Positions 7,853-17,747 of a stretch of 50,689 nt of DNA are shown piece by piece. Location of the stretch: contig JAJDNO010000043.1 of assembly GCA_022340615.1 (NCBI GenBank), forward strand, positions 1 through 50,689. The letters are read 5' to 3'. A program made the translations under genes and the position numbers. The number at the start of each line of letters is the position of its first letter. Position 1 is the first letter of the stretch. The notes beneath the pieces were generated by a model. That model was not told the origin of the DNA. It worked only from the letters and a program-made list of their open reading frames with translations, and did not search any database. This stretch comes from Gallionella sp. Lineage in GTDB: Bacteria > Pseudomonadota > Gammaproteobacteria > Burkholderiales > Gallionellaceae.

Positions 7853-9568
7853 TTATTCAGAAGCACGTCGCATCGCTCCGCCAGCTTCAGGGGAACCGCT
7901 GCCCTGGCTGATAGGTTCGGACAGGTTTATTGGGACGGGCAATTTCAGCAAACAATACAATTCGGTCAGGTTATGGCGGAACAGATGGTCGAAACTCGCA
8001 ACCGAGTGAGATGGGTTATAGTCGCCGAACCACCAGAACCAGTCTGAGCTTTCACAGGAGAACAGCTGCTTTTCGGCAGCTTCCTGCTCGGACTTGGTGA
8101 GCCTGCCACTGGACAGGACCAGGTCGTAACTCTGCTTTGCGACGCACAGCAGATCCCATGCATGATTCTTGTCCTTGGAGCCTATCCAGGTTGCAAAATT
8201 CCCGTAAACCCAGCTTCCTGCAACGATGCCGGACAGGATGCCTGTTTTCGCGCTGCCCGGGTTGGCCTGGCTGGCTTCCAGATATCCGCTGAAGGTATTG
8301 GTATGGATATTTTCTGCTTTTTCGATATCTGCATAGAGCTGGTCAAGGAAGTAATAGCCATTGTACGGATAATATTCCCATGCATTTTCGCCATCCAGAA
8401 TCACGCTGACCACAGGCTTTTCATCAGGCGGGGCGTGCTGTGCAATCTCCTGGATCTGCGCAACAAAATGCGCCGCTGCATCATTGCCGCTCCAGCGTGA
8501 ATACTCGAATCCGATCAAATCGGACAATCGGTCATCGCGGAAAAAACATTTCAGTCCGTCTGCACCCGATTCCAGCTGATAGGGGCGATAGAGATATTTA
8601 TGGCTGTCTGGAACGGGCTGTTCCATCTGGTGCAGGCTGTTGACCAGCACGCCCTCCCCGCTGGCCACCCAGCGGCAACCTTCGGCCGCAAAGACTTCCA
8701 GGGTTTCCGTCGATATCGCCCCCTCTGCCGGCCACATGCCCTGCGGCATCGAACCGAAACGAGCGAGGTGGCTGTTCTTGGCTGACTCTATGTGTGCCGC
8801 AACGCGCTGCTTTCCCTTGGGATAATGCGGAGATACCGGCAATGGCGCTTCCGGCATTGCTTCCTTGCTGCTTAAAAAATCGATCAGCAGCGGAGCAAGC
8901 GGATGGTAATGCGGGGTGGCGGATATTTCGATCTGGCCCGATTCGGCGAGTTTCCGATAGCGGGGAATGATGCCGCGCACCAATTCGCCGATCAGGTCGA
9001 ACAATTGTTTCCGGTCTTCGAGACTGAAATTCTGGCCCTTGCTCATCAATTGCGCCACCAGTTCATATTCCCGGCGCACGCTTTCGCCGCACCAGGCGAG
9101 GTGATACCAGGTGAGCAGATCGGCGAGATACTGATCCGACAAATAGGACAACGACGCGGATTCGCTCTCGGCCTGCAGCAGGTTGTACAGCTCCCAGAGG
9201 CGCTTGTAGGACGGATAGGGAGCAATCATTTTGGTGTGATTGCTGCGGAAACAGGCGTCGAAAGCCAGCTGCCGTTCTTGAGGTGAAAATACGGCGGAAT
9301 GATCGTGTATCAGCAGGCGCAACAGCGGGTCGCGCAGTTGTCCGGTGGCAAACTGATCCGAATAATCATCCAGCTGGTCGAGCAGGATAGGCACGAAATT
9401 CACCACCGCGTGGACTTTGGGATGCCGCTCCAGGTGGTAGACCATGTCGGTGTAATCCTTGATGGCATGCAGGTAGGTCCACGGCAATACGAATTCGCCA
9501 GTTGCATAATCGCGGTAATCCGGCTGGTGCATGTGCCAGAGAAAGACAAGATCGGCAGATTTATTCAT
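7853..9568 (-). CDS. Glycoside hydrolase family 57 (alpha-amylase-like)
   Basis: 571 residues with no signal peptide, so probably cytoplasmic. GH57 conserved regions appear in order: HMHQP (12-16), QIEISATPHYHPL (about 213), GMWPAEGA with the expected nucleophile E282, and VILDGENAWE with the expected acid D392. GH57 includes alpha-amylases, amylopullulanases, 4-alpha-glucanotransferases and branching enzymes. The WPAEG form and the lack of a C-terminal branching-enzyme region favour a hydrolase on internal glucans, but substrate cannot be read from sequence. Located between glgC and malQ, 35 bases downstream of the former, it may replace a glycogen debranching enzyme, since no glgX is seen in this window (inference). 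Confidence 0.9.
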   Translation of the reverse strand: MNKSADLVFLWHMHQPDYRDYATGEFVLPWTYLHAIKDYTDMVYHLERHPKVHAVVNFVPILLDQLDDYSDQFATGQLRDPLLRLLIHDHSAVFSPQERQLAFDACFRSNHTKMIAPYPSYKRLWELYNLLQAESESASLSYLSDQYLADLLTWYHLAWCGESVRREYELVAQLMSKGQNFSLEDRKQLFDLIGELVRGIIPRYRKLAESGQIEISATPHYHPLAPLLIDFLSSKEAMPEAPLPVSPHYPKGKQRVAAHIESAKNSHLARFGSMPQGMWPAEGAISTETLEVFAAEGCRWVASGEGVLVNSLHQMEQPVPDSHKYLYRPYQLESGADGLKCFFRDDRLSDLIGFEYSRWSGNDAAAHFVAQIQEIAQHAPPDEKPVVSVILDGENAWEYYPYNGYYFLDQLYADIEKAENIHTNTFSGYLEASQANPGSAKTGILSGIVAGSWVYGNFATWIGSKDKNHAWDLLCVAKQSYDLVLSSGRLTKSEQEAAEKQLFSCESSDWFWWFGDYNPSHSVASFDHLFRHNLTELYCLLKLPVPINLSEPISQGSGSPEAGGAMRRASE

Positions 9569-9603
9569 CTGATGGGAACTGCGCCTGACGGCGGATTAAA
9601 TAA

Positions 9604-10929
9604 TTAACGGAATTGATGAGTCTTCTGCCCGAGCATCTCGGAGGTGATCAGCGTCACTCCGTTCGGGGTGACATGGAAGCGCTTGCGGTCCTCATCCGGA
9701 TTGACGCCGGCAGTGAGACCGTCCGGAATCTTGCAGTTCTTGTCCACGATGACCCGTTTCAGCGTGACATCGCGGTGTATATCCACGTTGGGCAACAGTA
9801 TCGAATCTTCGATGGTGCAATAGCCGTTCACCCGCACATCGGAAAAGAGCAGCGAGCGCCGCACTACCGATCCGCTCACAATACATCCGCCTGAAACCAG
9901 CGAGTCGATCGCCATGCCCCGGCGGCCGTCTTCGTCAAACACGAATTTTGCCGGCGGCAATTGCTCCTGGTGCGTCCAGATCGGCCAGTCCTGATCGTAC
10001 ATGTTCAGGTCAGGAATCACCTTGGTCAGCTCCATGTTGGCTTCCCAATAGGAATCGACGGTTCCGACGTCGCGCCAATAGGGCACGTTGTCATCCCCCA
10101 TCCCGACGCAGCTTTGCTCGAAACTTTGCGCGTACACATGGTATTTCTTGATCATGTGGGGAATCAGGTCCTTGCCGAAATCATGGCTGGAGCGCTTGTC
10201 GTCGGCATCGCGTATCAATTGTTCGAACAGGAACTTGGAATTGAACACATAGATACCCATGCTGGCCAGACAAAGGCCGGGTTTATCCGGAATCGTGGCC
10301 GGGTTGGCGGATTTTTCGGAGAATTCGACTACGCGGGAATGTTCGTCAACTTTCATCACGCCGAATGCAACTGCTTCTGCTTCCGGTACCTCCAGACACG
10401 CCACGGTCATGTCCGCCTTGCTCTCCACATGAAATGCGAGCAACTTGCCGTAATCCATCTTGTATACGTGATCGCCGCCCAATATCAATATGAAGTCAGG
10501 ATTGGTCGATCGCAGAATATCCAGATTCTGGAATACCGCATCCGCTGTACCCTGATACCAGTGACTTTCATCGACCCGTTGCTGGGCCGGCAGCAGGTCG
10601 ATGAATTCACCGAACTGTCCGTTCAGGAATGACCAGCCGCGCTGAATGTGCTGGATCAGGCTGTGCGATTTGTACTGTGTTGCCACTCCGATGTGGCGGA
10701 TGCCGGAATTCACGCAATTGGACAGCACGAAATCAATAATGCGGAATTTTCCGCCGAAGGGCACGGCAGGTTTGGCGCGCCAATCGGTAAGCTGGTGGAG
10801 GCGGCTGCCTCTGCCACCTGCCAATACCATCGCATAGGTGTTTTTGGTGATGCGGCTGACGAAACGCGGAGCAGGGGTATCTACAGAAACGTGATATTTT
10901 TTTTGCAGATAACCCAACTCGGCATTCAT
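9604..10929 (-). CDS. glgC: Glucose-1-phosphate adenylyltransferase (ADP-glucose pyrophosphorylase)
   Basis: Makes ADP-glucose from glucose-1-phosphate and ATP, the committed step of glycogen synthesis. The nucleotide-binding motif [16 protein letters not shown] and the [17 protein letters not shown] segment are intact, and the C-terminal part ([15 protein letters not shown] turns, then [18 protein letters not shown]) is the left-handed beta-helix of the family. I place the start at ATG 10929 (441 residues) and not at the upstream ATG 10968 (454): a GGAG lies nine bases before 10929, and a promoter-like pair (TTGTAA 10975-10980, TATAGT 10951-10956) overlaps the longer start. It leads the leftward run glgC-GH57-malQ and is divergent from glgB. 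Allosteric control is expected from the family but the effector cannot be told. Confidence 0.95.
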   Translation of the reverse strand: MNAELGYLQKKYHVSVDTPAPRFVSRITKNTYAMVLAGGRGSRLHQLTDWRAKPAVPFGGKFRIIDFVLSNCVNSGIRHIGVATQYKSHSLIQHIQRGWSFLNGQFGEFIDLLPAQQRVDESHWYQGTADAVFQNLDILRSTNPDFILILGGDHVYKMDYGKLLAFHVESKADMTVACLEVPEAEAVAFGVMKVDEHSRVVEFSEKSANPATIPDKPGLCLASMGIYVFNSKFLFEQLIRDADDKRSSHDFGKDLIPHMIKKYHVYAQSFEQSCVGMGDDNVPYWRDVGTVDSYWEANMELTKVIPDLNMYDQDWPIWTHQEQLPPAKFVFDEDGRRGMAIDSLVSGGCIVSGSVVRRSLLFSDVRVNGYCTIEDSILLPNVDIHRDVTLKRVIVDKNCKIPDGLTAGVNPDEDRKRFHVTPNGVTLITSEMLGQKTHQFR

Positions 10930-10950
10930 TTTTGTTTGCTCCGGATTAAC

Positions 10951-10980
10951 ACTATAGAGTGCATTCATTATCGTTTACAA
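10951..10980 (-). promoter_or_regulatory. Candidate sigma-70 promoter of glgC
   Basis: On the minus strand: TTGTAA (10980-10975), an 18-base spacer, TATAGT (10956-10951). The predicted transcript start near 10944 would leave a leader of about 15 bases holding GGAG before ATG 10929. It lies in the 72-base gap shared with the divergent glgB gene. Confidence 0.5.
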
Positions 10981-11001
10981 TTGCCCCACTAGACAAGATA
11001 T

Positions 11002-13176
11002 ATGAGGCAATTTGTGGATAAACAGTTTGAGTCGCTATTGCAGACTCGCCTTTATGACCCCTTTGGTTTGCTCGGCTTGCACCAGGAAGGAGCAGATTGG
11101 GTCGTCCGCACATACGAACCTCATGCAACCCAGGTCGCCCTGATCCGCAAGGGCGGCAATGAAACGCTGGAACGCGTACATCCGACCGGAATATTTGAAT
11201 GGCGCAGCAAGACTGCACCCTCCCTTCCCTACCGTTTCTGTGTCAGCTACGGTAGCGTGATCAATGAAATATTCGATCCATACCAATTTCGTTCAACCAT
11301 ATCCGAGCAAGATCTGTACCTGTTCAGCGAAGGAAAATTGCGTCAGGGCTACCGCATGCTCGGATCGCATTCCATTGAAACAGATGGAGTCAAAGGTGTC
11401 AGGTTTGCCGTTTGGGCACCGAATGCCGAACGGGTCAGCGTGGTGGGCGAATTCAACCAGTGGGACGGCCGGCTTCATCCTATGCGTTCGCTGGGTTCAA
11501 GCGGAGTCTGGGAATTGTTTCTCCCGGAAATCAAGGAAGATGCTCTATACCGGTATGAAATACGCAATCGTGATTCCGGGCAGGTGCTGGTCAAAACCGA
11601 TCCTTACGCGCAAGGGTATGAGTTGCGACCGGGGACGGCAGCGCTCGCGTCCACCGCCAACCGGCATGAATGGAACGATGCGGAATGGTTGCGTCAGCGC
11701 GGTCAATGGGACTGGCTGCATGGCGCGATCAATATTTACGAGGTTCATCTTGGCTCGTGGAAACGCCATCCGGACGGCCGTTTCTACACCTACAATGAGT
11801 TGGCGGCCGACCTGGTGCCCTACGTCAAGGGCATGGGCTATACACATGTCGAGTTGATGCCGATTTCCGAACACCCGCTGGATGAATCCTGGGGATATCA
11901 GGCTACCGGATATTTTGCCGCAACCAGCCGCTTTGGATCGGCAGACGAATTGCGCAATCTCGTCGACACATTCCATCAGGCGGGAATCGGCGTGATCCTC
12001 GATTGGGTGCCGGCCCATTTCCCCCAGGACAGCTGGGCGCTGGCGCGCTTCGACGGCACGGCGCTGTATGAACACGAAGATCCGCGCCTCGGCTTTCATG
12101 AGGACTGGGGTACGTATATTTTCAACTTCGGCCGCAACGAAGTCAGGTCCTTCCTGATGTCCAGCGCACATTTCTGGCTGTCCGAATTTCACTTCGACGG
12201 ACTGCGCGTGGATGCGGTCGCCTCGATGCTGTATCTCGATTATTCACGCAAGGCGGGTGAATGGATACCCAACAAGTATGGTGGCCGCGAAAACCTCGAA
12301 GCGGTGGAATTCCTGCGCGATATGAACATCATGGTGCATGACGAGTTTCCCGGCGCGATGACCATGGCTGAAGAATCTACCGCCTGGCCGGGAGTGTCGC
12401 GTCCGGTCTATCTGGGCGGCCTGGGATTCTCGATCAAATGGAACATGGGCTGGATGAACGATACGCTGGGCTATTTTCGACATGACCCGATACATCGCCG
12501 CTACCACCACAATGAACTGACGTTTGGCCAGCTTTATGCCTATACCGAAAACTTTGTGCTCCCGTTTTCCCATGATGAGGTCGTGCATGGGAAGGGTTCG
12601 CTTTTGTCGAAAATGCCCGGCGATGCCTGGCAGAAATTCGCCAACCTTCGTTTGCTGCTGACTTACCAGATGACCAGTCCGGGCAAGAAGCTCAACTTCA
12701 TGGGCAACGAAATCGCGCAGGGCCGCGAATGGCAATCCCGCTGGGAACTGGAATGGTGGCAGCTGGGTCAGGAGTGGCATCACGGCGTGCAAAACCTGCT
12801 TCACGACCTGAATCGGCTATACAGCAGTTTGACCGCATTGCACGACCAGGATTTTCAGCATGAAGGCTTTTCGTGGATAGACTGCAACGATGCGGAAAAA
12901 TCCGTGCTGTCGTATCAGCGGCGCGCGCGCGATGGCTCTACTGCCATCATCGCGTTGAATCTCACCCCCGTGCCCCGCAGCCATTATCGCATCGGCCTGC
13001 CCGCGCAAGCTCGGTATCGCGAAGTGCTGAACAGTGACTCGCAATATTACGCCGGCAGCAACGTCGGCAATTCCGGCCTGATCAATGCGGAAGCCATTCC
13101 CTGGATGGGACTGCCCTACTCCGCCGAGATCGCCCTCCCCCCGCTGGCGGGCGTCATCATGGTCCCCGAGGAATGA
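11002..13176 (+). CDS. glgB: 1,4-alpha-glucan branching enzyme (GH13)
   Basis: 724 residues, the usual GlgB length. It cuts alpha-1,4 chains and rejoins them as alpha-1,6 branches during glycogen synthesis. Domain order: an N-terminal carbohydrate-binding region (about 1-115), the CBM48 domain ([20 protein letters not shown], about 133), the GH13 barrel with nucleophile D404 ([11 protein letters not shown]), acid/base E457 (MAEEST) and the [11 protein letters not shown] motif, and a C-terminal beta domain. The D404/E457 positions match E. coli GlgB to within one residue. Divergent from glgC; pgi follows after 28 bases in the same direction. No strong ribosome site is seen before the ATG. Confidence 0.97.
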   Translation: MRQFVDKQFESLLQTRLYDPFGLLGLHQEGADWVVRTYEPHATQVALIRKGGNETLERVHPTGIFEWRSKTAPSLPYRFCVSYGSVINEIFDPYQFRSTISEQDLYLFSEGKLRQGYRMLGSHSIETDGVKGVRFAVWAPNAERVSVVGEFNQWDGRLHPMRSLGSSGVWELFLPEIKEDALYRYEIRNRDSGQVLVKTDPYAQGYELRPGTAALASTANRHEWNDAEWLRQRGQWDWLHGAINIYEVHLGSWKRHPDGRFYTYNELAADLVPYVKGMGYTHVELMPISEHPLDESWGYQATGYFAATSRFGSADELRNLVDTFHQAGIGVILDWVPAHFPQDSWALARFDGTALYEHEDPRLGFHEDWGTYIFNFGRNEVRSFLMSSAHFWLSEFHFDGLRVDAVASMLYLDYSRKAGEWIPNKYGGRENLEAVEFLRDMNIMVHDEFPGAMTMAEESTAWPGVSRPVYLGGLGFSIKWNMGWMNDTLGYFRHDPIHRRYHHNELTFGQLYAYTENFVLPFSHDEVVHGKGSLLSKMPGDAWQKFANLRLLLTYQMTSPGKKLNFMGNEIAQGREWQSRWELEWWQLGQEWHHGVQNLLHDLNRLYSSLTALHDQDFQHEGFSWIDCNDAEKSVLSYQRRARDGSTAIIALNLTPVPRSHYRIGLPAQARYREVLNSDSQYYAGSNVGNSGLINAEAIPWMGLPYSAEIALPPLAGVIMVPEE

Positions 13177-13204
13177 TTCACTGCTGTTGATTCAAGAATT
13201 CAAT

Positions 13205-14845
13205 ATGTCCAAACTTGCCCAATCTGCCGCCTGGCAGGCGCTCAGCGCTCATTATTCCGAAATCCGGCCGCTCCATATGCGCCGGATGTTTCTCGACGAC
13301 CCCGCACGCTTCGACAAGTTTTCGCTGCGGCTCGGCAATTTGTTGTTCGATTACTCCAAAAATCGCATCAATGCCGAAACCGTCAAATTGCTGGTAGCGC
13401 TTGCAGAACAATCCGGATTGGCGGCCGGCATCGAAAGCATGTTCGGCGGCGAAAAGATCAATTCAACCGAGCACCGCGCCGCACTGCATACCGCACTGCG
13501 CAACCGTTCCGGGAAGCCGGTGCTGGCGGACGGCAAGGACGTGATGCCGGACATACGGCGTGTGCTGGGACTGATGCGCAACTTTTCCGACGCGGTGCGC
13601 AGCGGCAAACATACCGGGCACACCGGCAAGGCTATCCGCGACATCGTGAATATCGGCATCGGCGGTTCCGACCTGGGACCTTTGATGGTGTGCGAAGCCC
13701 TCAAACACTATGCAACAGATAATCTGCGCGCACACTTTGTTTCCAATGTGGATGGCACGCATCTGGCTGAGACACTGAAACACCTGGATGCGGAAACCAC
13801 GCTGTTCATCGTCAGTTCGAAGACTTTTACGACGCAGGAAACACTGACCAATGCCCATTCTGCCCGGGCATGGCTGGTTTCGATACTGGGAGATGAACGG
13901 GCTGTGGGGAAACATTTTGCCGCCGTCTCGACCAACCTTGAGGCGACCGCCAGGTTCGGCATCAATCCGCACAATGTGTTCGAGTTCTGGGACTGGGTCG
14001 GCGGGCGTTATTCGCTGTGGTCCGCGATCGGACTGCCCATCGCGCTGTATCTCGGCATGGACAGGTTCGAGGAACTGCTGGGCGGAGCATATGCGATGGA
14101 TGAGCATTTCCGCACAGCCGCGCCGGACAGGAACATTCCCGTGCTGCTGGGAATGCTCGGCATCTGGTACGGCAACTTTTTCGGCGCCGGCTCCAATGCG
14201 ATACTTCCGTATGATCAGTATCTGCACCGCTTTCCGGCTTACCTGCAGCAACTGGAGATGGAAAGCAACGGCAAACGCGTGGATCGCGACGGCAATGCGG
14301 TCGACTACGATACCGGCATGGTGATCTGGGGCGAACCGGGGACCAACGGCCAGCATGCTTTCTACCAGCTCATCCACCAGGGCACGCGGATGATACCGGC
14401 CGATTTCCTCGCTCCGCTGCACAGCCATAATCCGCTCGGAGAACACCACGACATCCTGCTGGCCAATTGTTTTGCGCAGGCTGAAGCGCTGATGGTCGGC
14501 AAGACTGACGCCGAAGCGCGCGCCGAACTGGAGGCGCAGGGCCTGCATGGCGACGCGCTGGAAGCCCTGTTGCCGCACAAGGTGTTCCCCGGCAACAAGC
14601 CCACCAATACACTGCTGTTTGACATCCTCGATCCGCACACGCTGGGCATGCTGATTGCGCTGTACGAGCACAAGGTGTTCGTGCAAAGCCTGGTGTGGAA
14701 CATCAATCCGTTCGACCAGTGGGGTGTGGAACTGGGCAAACAGCTGGCGGGGAAAATACTGCCCGAATTGCGCGACGGGGGTTCGGCAACCGGACATGAT
14801 GCCTCGACCAGCGGGTTGATCCGGTATTACCAGGACCGCCGCTAG
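13205..14845 (+). CDS. pgi: Glucose-6-phosphate isomerase
   Basis: 546 residues, the normal size of bacterial Pgi. It interconverts glucose-6-phosphate and fructose-6-phosphate in the cytoplasm, tying glycogen turnover to glycolysis and gluconeogenesis. Family signatures are clear: [12 protein letters not shown] near 155, [16 protein letters not shown] near 265, and the C-terminal [13 protein letters not shown]. The frame stays open upstream into glgB, but the ATG at 13205 gives the standard [13 protein letters not shown] beginning, so I use it. It starts 28 bases after glgB and is probably co-transcribed with it. It ends convergently with the MlaF-like gene, 20 bases away. Confidence 0.97.
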   Translation: MSKLAQSAAWQALSAHYSEIRPLHMRRMFLDDPARFDKFSLRLGNLLFDYSKNRINAETVKLLVALAEQSGLAAGIESMFGGEKINSTEHRAALHTALRNRSGKPVLADGKDVMPDIRRVLGLMRNFSDAVRSGKHTGHTGKAIRDIVNIGIGGSDLGPLMVCEALKHYATDNLRAHFVSNVDGTHLAETLKHLDAETTLFIVSSKTFTTQETLTNAHSARAWLVSILGDERAVGKHFAAVSTNLEATARFGINPHNVFEFWDWVGGRYSLWSAIGLPIALYLGMDRFEELLGGAYAMDEHFRTAAPDRNIPVLLGMLGIWYGNFFGAGSNAILPYDQYLHRFPAYLQQLEMESNGKRVDRDGNAVDYDTGMVIWGEPGTNGQHAFYQLIHQGTRMIPADFLAPLHSHNPLGEHHDILLANCFAQAEALMVGKTDAEARAELEAQGLHGDALEALLPHKVFPGNKPTNTLLFDILDPHTLGMLIALYEHKVFVQSLVWNINPFDQWGVELGKQLAGKILPELRDGGSATGHDASTSGLIRYYQDRR

Positions 14846-14865
14846 CCCGGCGGAATCCGCTTCGC

Positions 14866-15684
14866 TCAGATCGCGTTTCCGGTGATTTCCAGATCCTCGG
14901 CATAGGGTTTGCTGGGATACTGGAATGCGATCGGACCGTCCGGTTCGGCATGGACGAGCTGCCGGACAAACGGGTCTTCCGACCCGGTCATTTCTGCAAC
15001 GTCGCCCGCAGCGACGACAACCCCGTCATGAATGAAATAAACATAGTCGACAATTTTGAGCGACTCGGACAGATCGTAGGTCACGACGACCGAGGTCACC
15101 CCCAGCGCATCATTCAGCTTGCGGATCAGGTTCGCGATGGTGTTTAGAGAGATCGGGTCGAGTCCGGCGAACGGCTCGTCGTAGATGATCAGCGCAGGAT
15201 CGGTTGCGATCGCCCGTGCCAGCGCGACGCGCCGTTCCATGCCTCCCGACAGCTCTCCCGGCATCAGGTTGCGCGCATTGCGCAAACCGACCGCTTGAAG
15301 CTTCATCAATACCAGGTCGTGGATCAGCTCTTCCGGAAGGTCCGTGTGCTCGCGCATCGGAAAGGCAAGATTGTCGTAGACCGACATGTCGGTGAACAAG
15401 CCGCTCACCTGAAACATCATGCCCATTTCCAGTCGCATCTTGTAGAGTTCATCGTTGCCGAGTTCGTGGATCACCTTGCCCATGAATTTCACCGAACCGC
15501 TCGACGGGCGCAGCTGGCCGCCGAAATGGCGCAACAATGTGGTCTTGCCGCATCCGCTGACGCCCAGTATGCCGACTATCTTGCCGCGAGGAATGGTCAG
15601 ATTGATGCCTTTGAGCACCTCGCGATTTCCATAGGCAAAATGCAGATCGCTGACCTCGACTATGTTTTCCGGCGACTGGCGCAA
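14866..15684 (-). CDS. mlaF: MlaF-like ABC transporter ATPase with altered H-loop
   Basis: 272 residues, matching MlaF (phospholipid/intermembrane transport ATPase) along its length, including the FRYP-like C-terminus (here [14 protein letters not shown]). Walker A GVSGCGKT (41-48), Q-loop Q92, signature LSGGM (145-149) and Walker B LIIYDE (165-170) are intact. The switch histidine of the H-loop is missing: the segment [10 protein letters not shown] has Tyr203 (codon at 15076-15078) where MlaF and nearly all ABC ATPases have His (VVVSHD in E. coli). This residue normally contacts the ATP gamma-phosphate, so hydrolysis may be impaired. No mlaE, mlaD or mlaC gene is adjacent: recQ lies divergently upstream and pgi convergently downstream. 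It may serve a permease encoded elsewhere, or be a decaying copy. Confidence 0.88.
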   Translation of the reverse strand: MRQSPENIVEVSDLHFAYGNREVLKGINLTIPRGKIVGILGVSGCGKTTLLRHFGGQLRPSSGSVKFMGKVIHELGNDELYKMRLEMGMMFQVSGLFTDMSVYDNLAFPMREHTDLPEELIHDLVLMKLQAVGLRNARNLMPGELSGGMERRVALARAIATDPALIIYDEPFAGLDPISLNTIANLIRKLNDALGVTSVVVTYDLSESLKIVDYVYFIHDGVVVAAGDVAEMTGSEDPFVRQLVHAEPDGPIAFQYPSKPYAEDLEITGNAI

Positions 15685-15799
15685 TATCTTTCACTCCCGT
15701 TGTGGTGCTTCGTACGATAAACTGCCGGCATCAGGCCTTCATGCCGGTGCATTGCAGAATTGTAATCCTCCTCACATCAACCAGGCCACCACTATTTCC

Positions 15800-17623
15800 A
15801 TGACATCCCGTTCAGCCCAGCAGATGCTCCCAGCCCGGCAGACACTCCGGAATGTATTCGGTTATGGCGAATTTCGAGGCGAGCAGCAGGCCATCATCGA
15901 GCATGTCGCAGCTGGCGGCGATGCGCTGGTACTGATGCCGACCGGCGCCGGGAAATCGCTGTGTTTCCAGATTCCCGCGCTGCTGCGCCAGGGTGTCGCC
16001 ATCGTGGTTTCGCCGCTGATCGCACTGATGCAGGACCAGGTCGATGCATTGTGCCAGCTCGGCGTGAAAGCCGCTTTCCTCAATTCCAGCATCAGCGCAG
16101 ATGCCGCGCGTGAAGTGCAAAGCCGGCTGCGCATGGGGGAACTTGATCTGCTCTATGTTGCCCCGGAACGATTGCTCACGCCGGGCTTTCTGGAGTTGAT
16201 GGGACAAATCAGTGAAAAACCCGGGATTGCGCTGTTTGCGATCGATGAGGCGCATTGTGTTTCGCAATGGGGCCATGATTTCCGTCCCGAATACCGGGAA
16301 CTGACGGTATTGCATGAGCGATTCCCGGCGGTGCCGCGCATCGCGCTGACTGCAACTGCCGACCTGCCGACTCGCGCGGAAATTCTCGAACGGTTGTCTC
16401 TGGAACAGGCACGCCAATTCGTATCCAGCTTCGACCGCCCCAACATTCGCTACATTGTCACGCAAAAGAACAATGTACGTAATCAGTTATACGGGTTTCT
16501 TGAAGAAGAGCATCATGATGATGCGGGTATCGTTTATTGCCTGTCGCGCAAGAAGGTCGAGGAAACCGCCGCGTGGCTGCAGCAGCACGGCCGGGTAGCA
16601 CTGCCCTATCATGCCGGGATGGACGCCGCGACGCGCAGCAACAATCAAAACCGCTTCCTGCGCGAAGAAGGAGTCGTGATGGTCGCGACCGTCGCGTTCG
16701 GTATGGGCATCGACAAACCCAATGTGCGATTCGTGGCACATATCGACCTGCCCAAAAGCATGGAAGGCTATTACCAGGAAACCGGCCGCGCCGGGCGCGA
16801 CGGCCTGCCGGCGAATGCATGGCTGGCCTACGGTCTGGGCGATGTGGTGGCGATGCGCCAGATGATAGACAACGGCGACGCCAGCGATGAACGCAAGCGT
16901 CTGGAACGGCAGAAACTGGATGCGCTGCTCGGCTACTGCGAATCCACAGCCTGCCGCCACCAGACCGTGCTGCGCTATTTCGGGGAAGCGCATCCGGGCA
17001 ACTGCGGCGCATGCGACAACTGCCTGGAACCGGCGGAAACCTGGGATGCGACACAGGCTGCACAAATGGCGCTGTCCTGCGCGTACCGCACTGGACAGCG
17101 TTTTGGCGCCGGACATCTGGGCGATGTGCTGGTCGGCAAGGTTACCGAGCGGATCGGGAAATTCAGGCACGATGCGCTCTCCACCTTCGGCATCGGCAAG
17201 GAATTGAGCGCGGCGCAATGGAGCAGCGTGTTTCGCCAACTGTTGGCAGGCGGCCTGCTGGAAGCTGACAGTGCGGCCTACGGCGGGCTCAAACTCACCC
17301 CAGCCGCTCGCCCGGTTCTGCGCGGGGAGCAATCCCTGTGGCTGCGCCGCGACATCAAACCAGCCAAGCGCGGCGCGCAATCCAGGGACAGGCAAGCCCT
17401 TGCCGGAGCAGATGACGATCCGTTGTGGGTCGCCCTGAAAGCCAAGCGCATGGAACTTGCCCGCCAACAGGGGGTACCGCCCTATGTGATTTTCCACGAC
17501 AGTACCCTGCTGGATATGCTCAAGCGACGTCCAGTGACGCTGGATGAAATGGCCGAGGTCAGCGGTGTCGGCCAAGCCAAGCTGGCGCGTTACGGGGAAG
17601 CATTCCTGGGTGTGCTGGGATGA
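15800..17623 (+). CDS. recQ: ATP-dependent DNA helicase RecQ
   Basis: 607 residues, the size of E. coli RecQ. A 3'-5' superfamily 2 helicase acting in recombination and repair of stalled forks. Visible parts: motif [12 protein letters not shown], the DEAH box ([19 protein letters not shown]), motif [15 protein letters not shown], a zinc-binding cluster with four cysteines (CESTACRHQ and GNCGACDNC), a winged-helix RQC region ([20 protein letters not shown]) and a C-terminal HRDC domain ([20 protein letters not shown]). The frame is open further upstream, but ATG 15800 gives the usual N-terminus with [14 protein letters not shown] soon after. A 115-base gap separates it from the divergent mlaF gene. 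Confidence 0.96.
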   Translation: MTSRSAQQMLPARQTLRNVFGYGEFRGEQQAIIEHVAAGGDALVLMPTGAGKSLCFQIPALLRQGVAIVVSPLIALMQDQVDALCQLGVKAAFLNSSISADAAREVQSRLRMGELDLLYVAPERLLTPGFLELMGQISEKPGIALFAIDEAHCVSQWGHDFRPEYRELTVLHERFPAVPRIALTATADLPTRAEILERLSLEQARQFVSSFDRPNIRYIVTQKNNVRNQLYGFLEEEHHDDAGIVYCLSRKKVEETAAWLQQHGRVALPYHAGMDAATRSNNQNRFLREEGVVMVATVAFGMGIDKPNVRFVAHIDLPKSMEGYYQETGRAGRDGLPANAWLAYGLGDVVAMRQMIDNGDASDERKRLERQKLDALLGYCESTACRHQTVLRYFGEAHPGNCGACDNCLEPAETWDATQAAQMALSCAYRTGQRFGAGHLGDVLVGKVTERIGKFRHDALSTFGIGKELSAAQWSSVFRQLLAGGLLEADSAAYGGLKLTPAARPVLRGEQSLWLRRDIKPAKRGAQSRDRQALAGADDDPLWVALKAKRMELARQQGVPPYVIFHDSTLLDMLKRRPVTLDEMAEVSGVGQAKLARYGEAFLGVLG

Positions 17624-17747
17624 TTTGTTTAGTCAGAGCTCGCATGCAAGGTCGCCAACATGAACGACATATGATGCCAGGGGGCTATTGTATGTTTCAC
17701 ACTTAATCGCTTATCCTCAGCCCATAAGAATGAGAATCCGGGTCGGT

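Noticed and set aside
14836..14853. CCGCC/GGCGG hairpin at the pgi-mlaF junction as a terminator
   Set aside because: Stem of five pairs, no T-run on either strand.
15662..15799. Upstream extension of recQ to 15662
   Set aside because: It would overlap the divergent mlaF start, and the extra 46 residues do not resemble RecQ.
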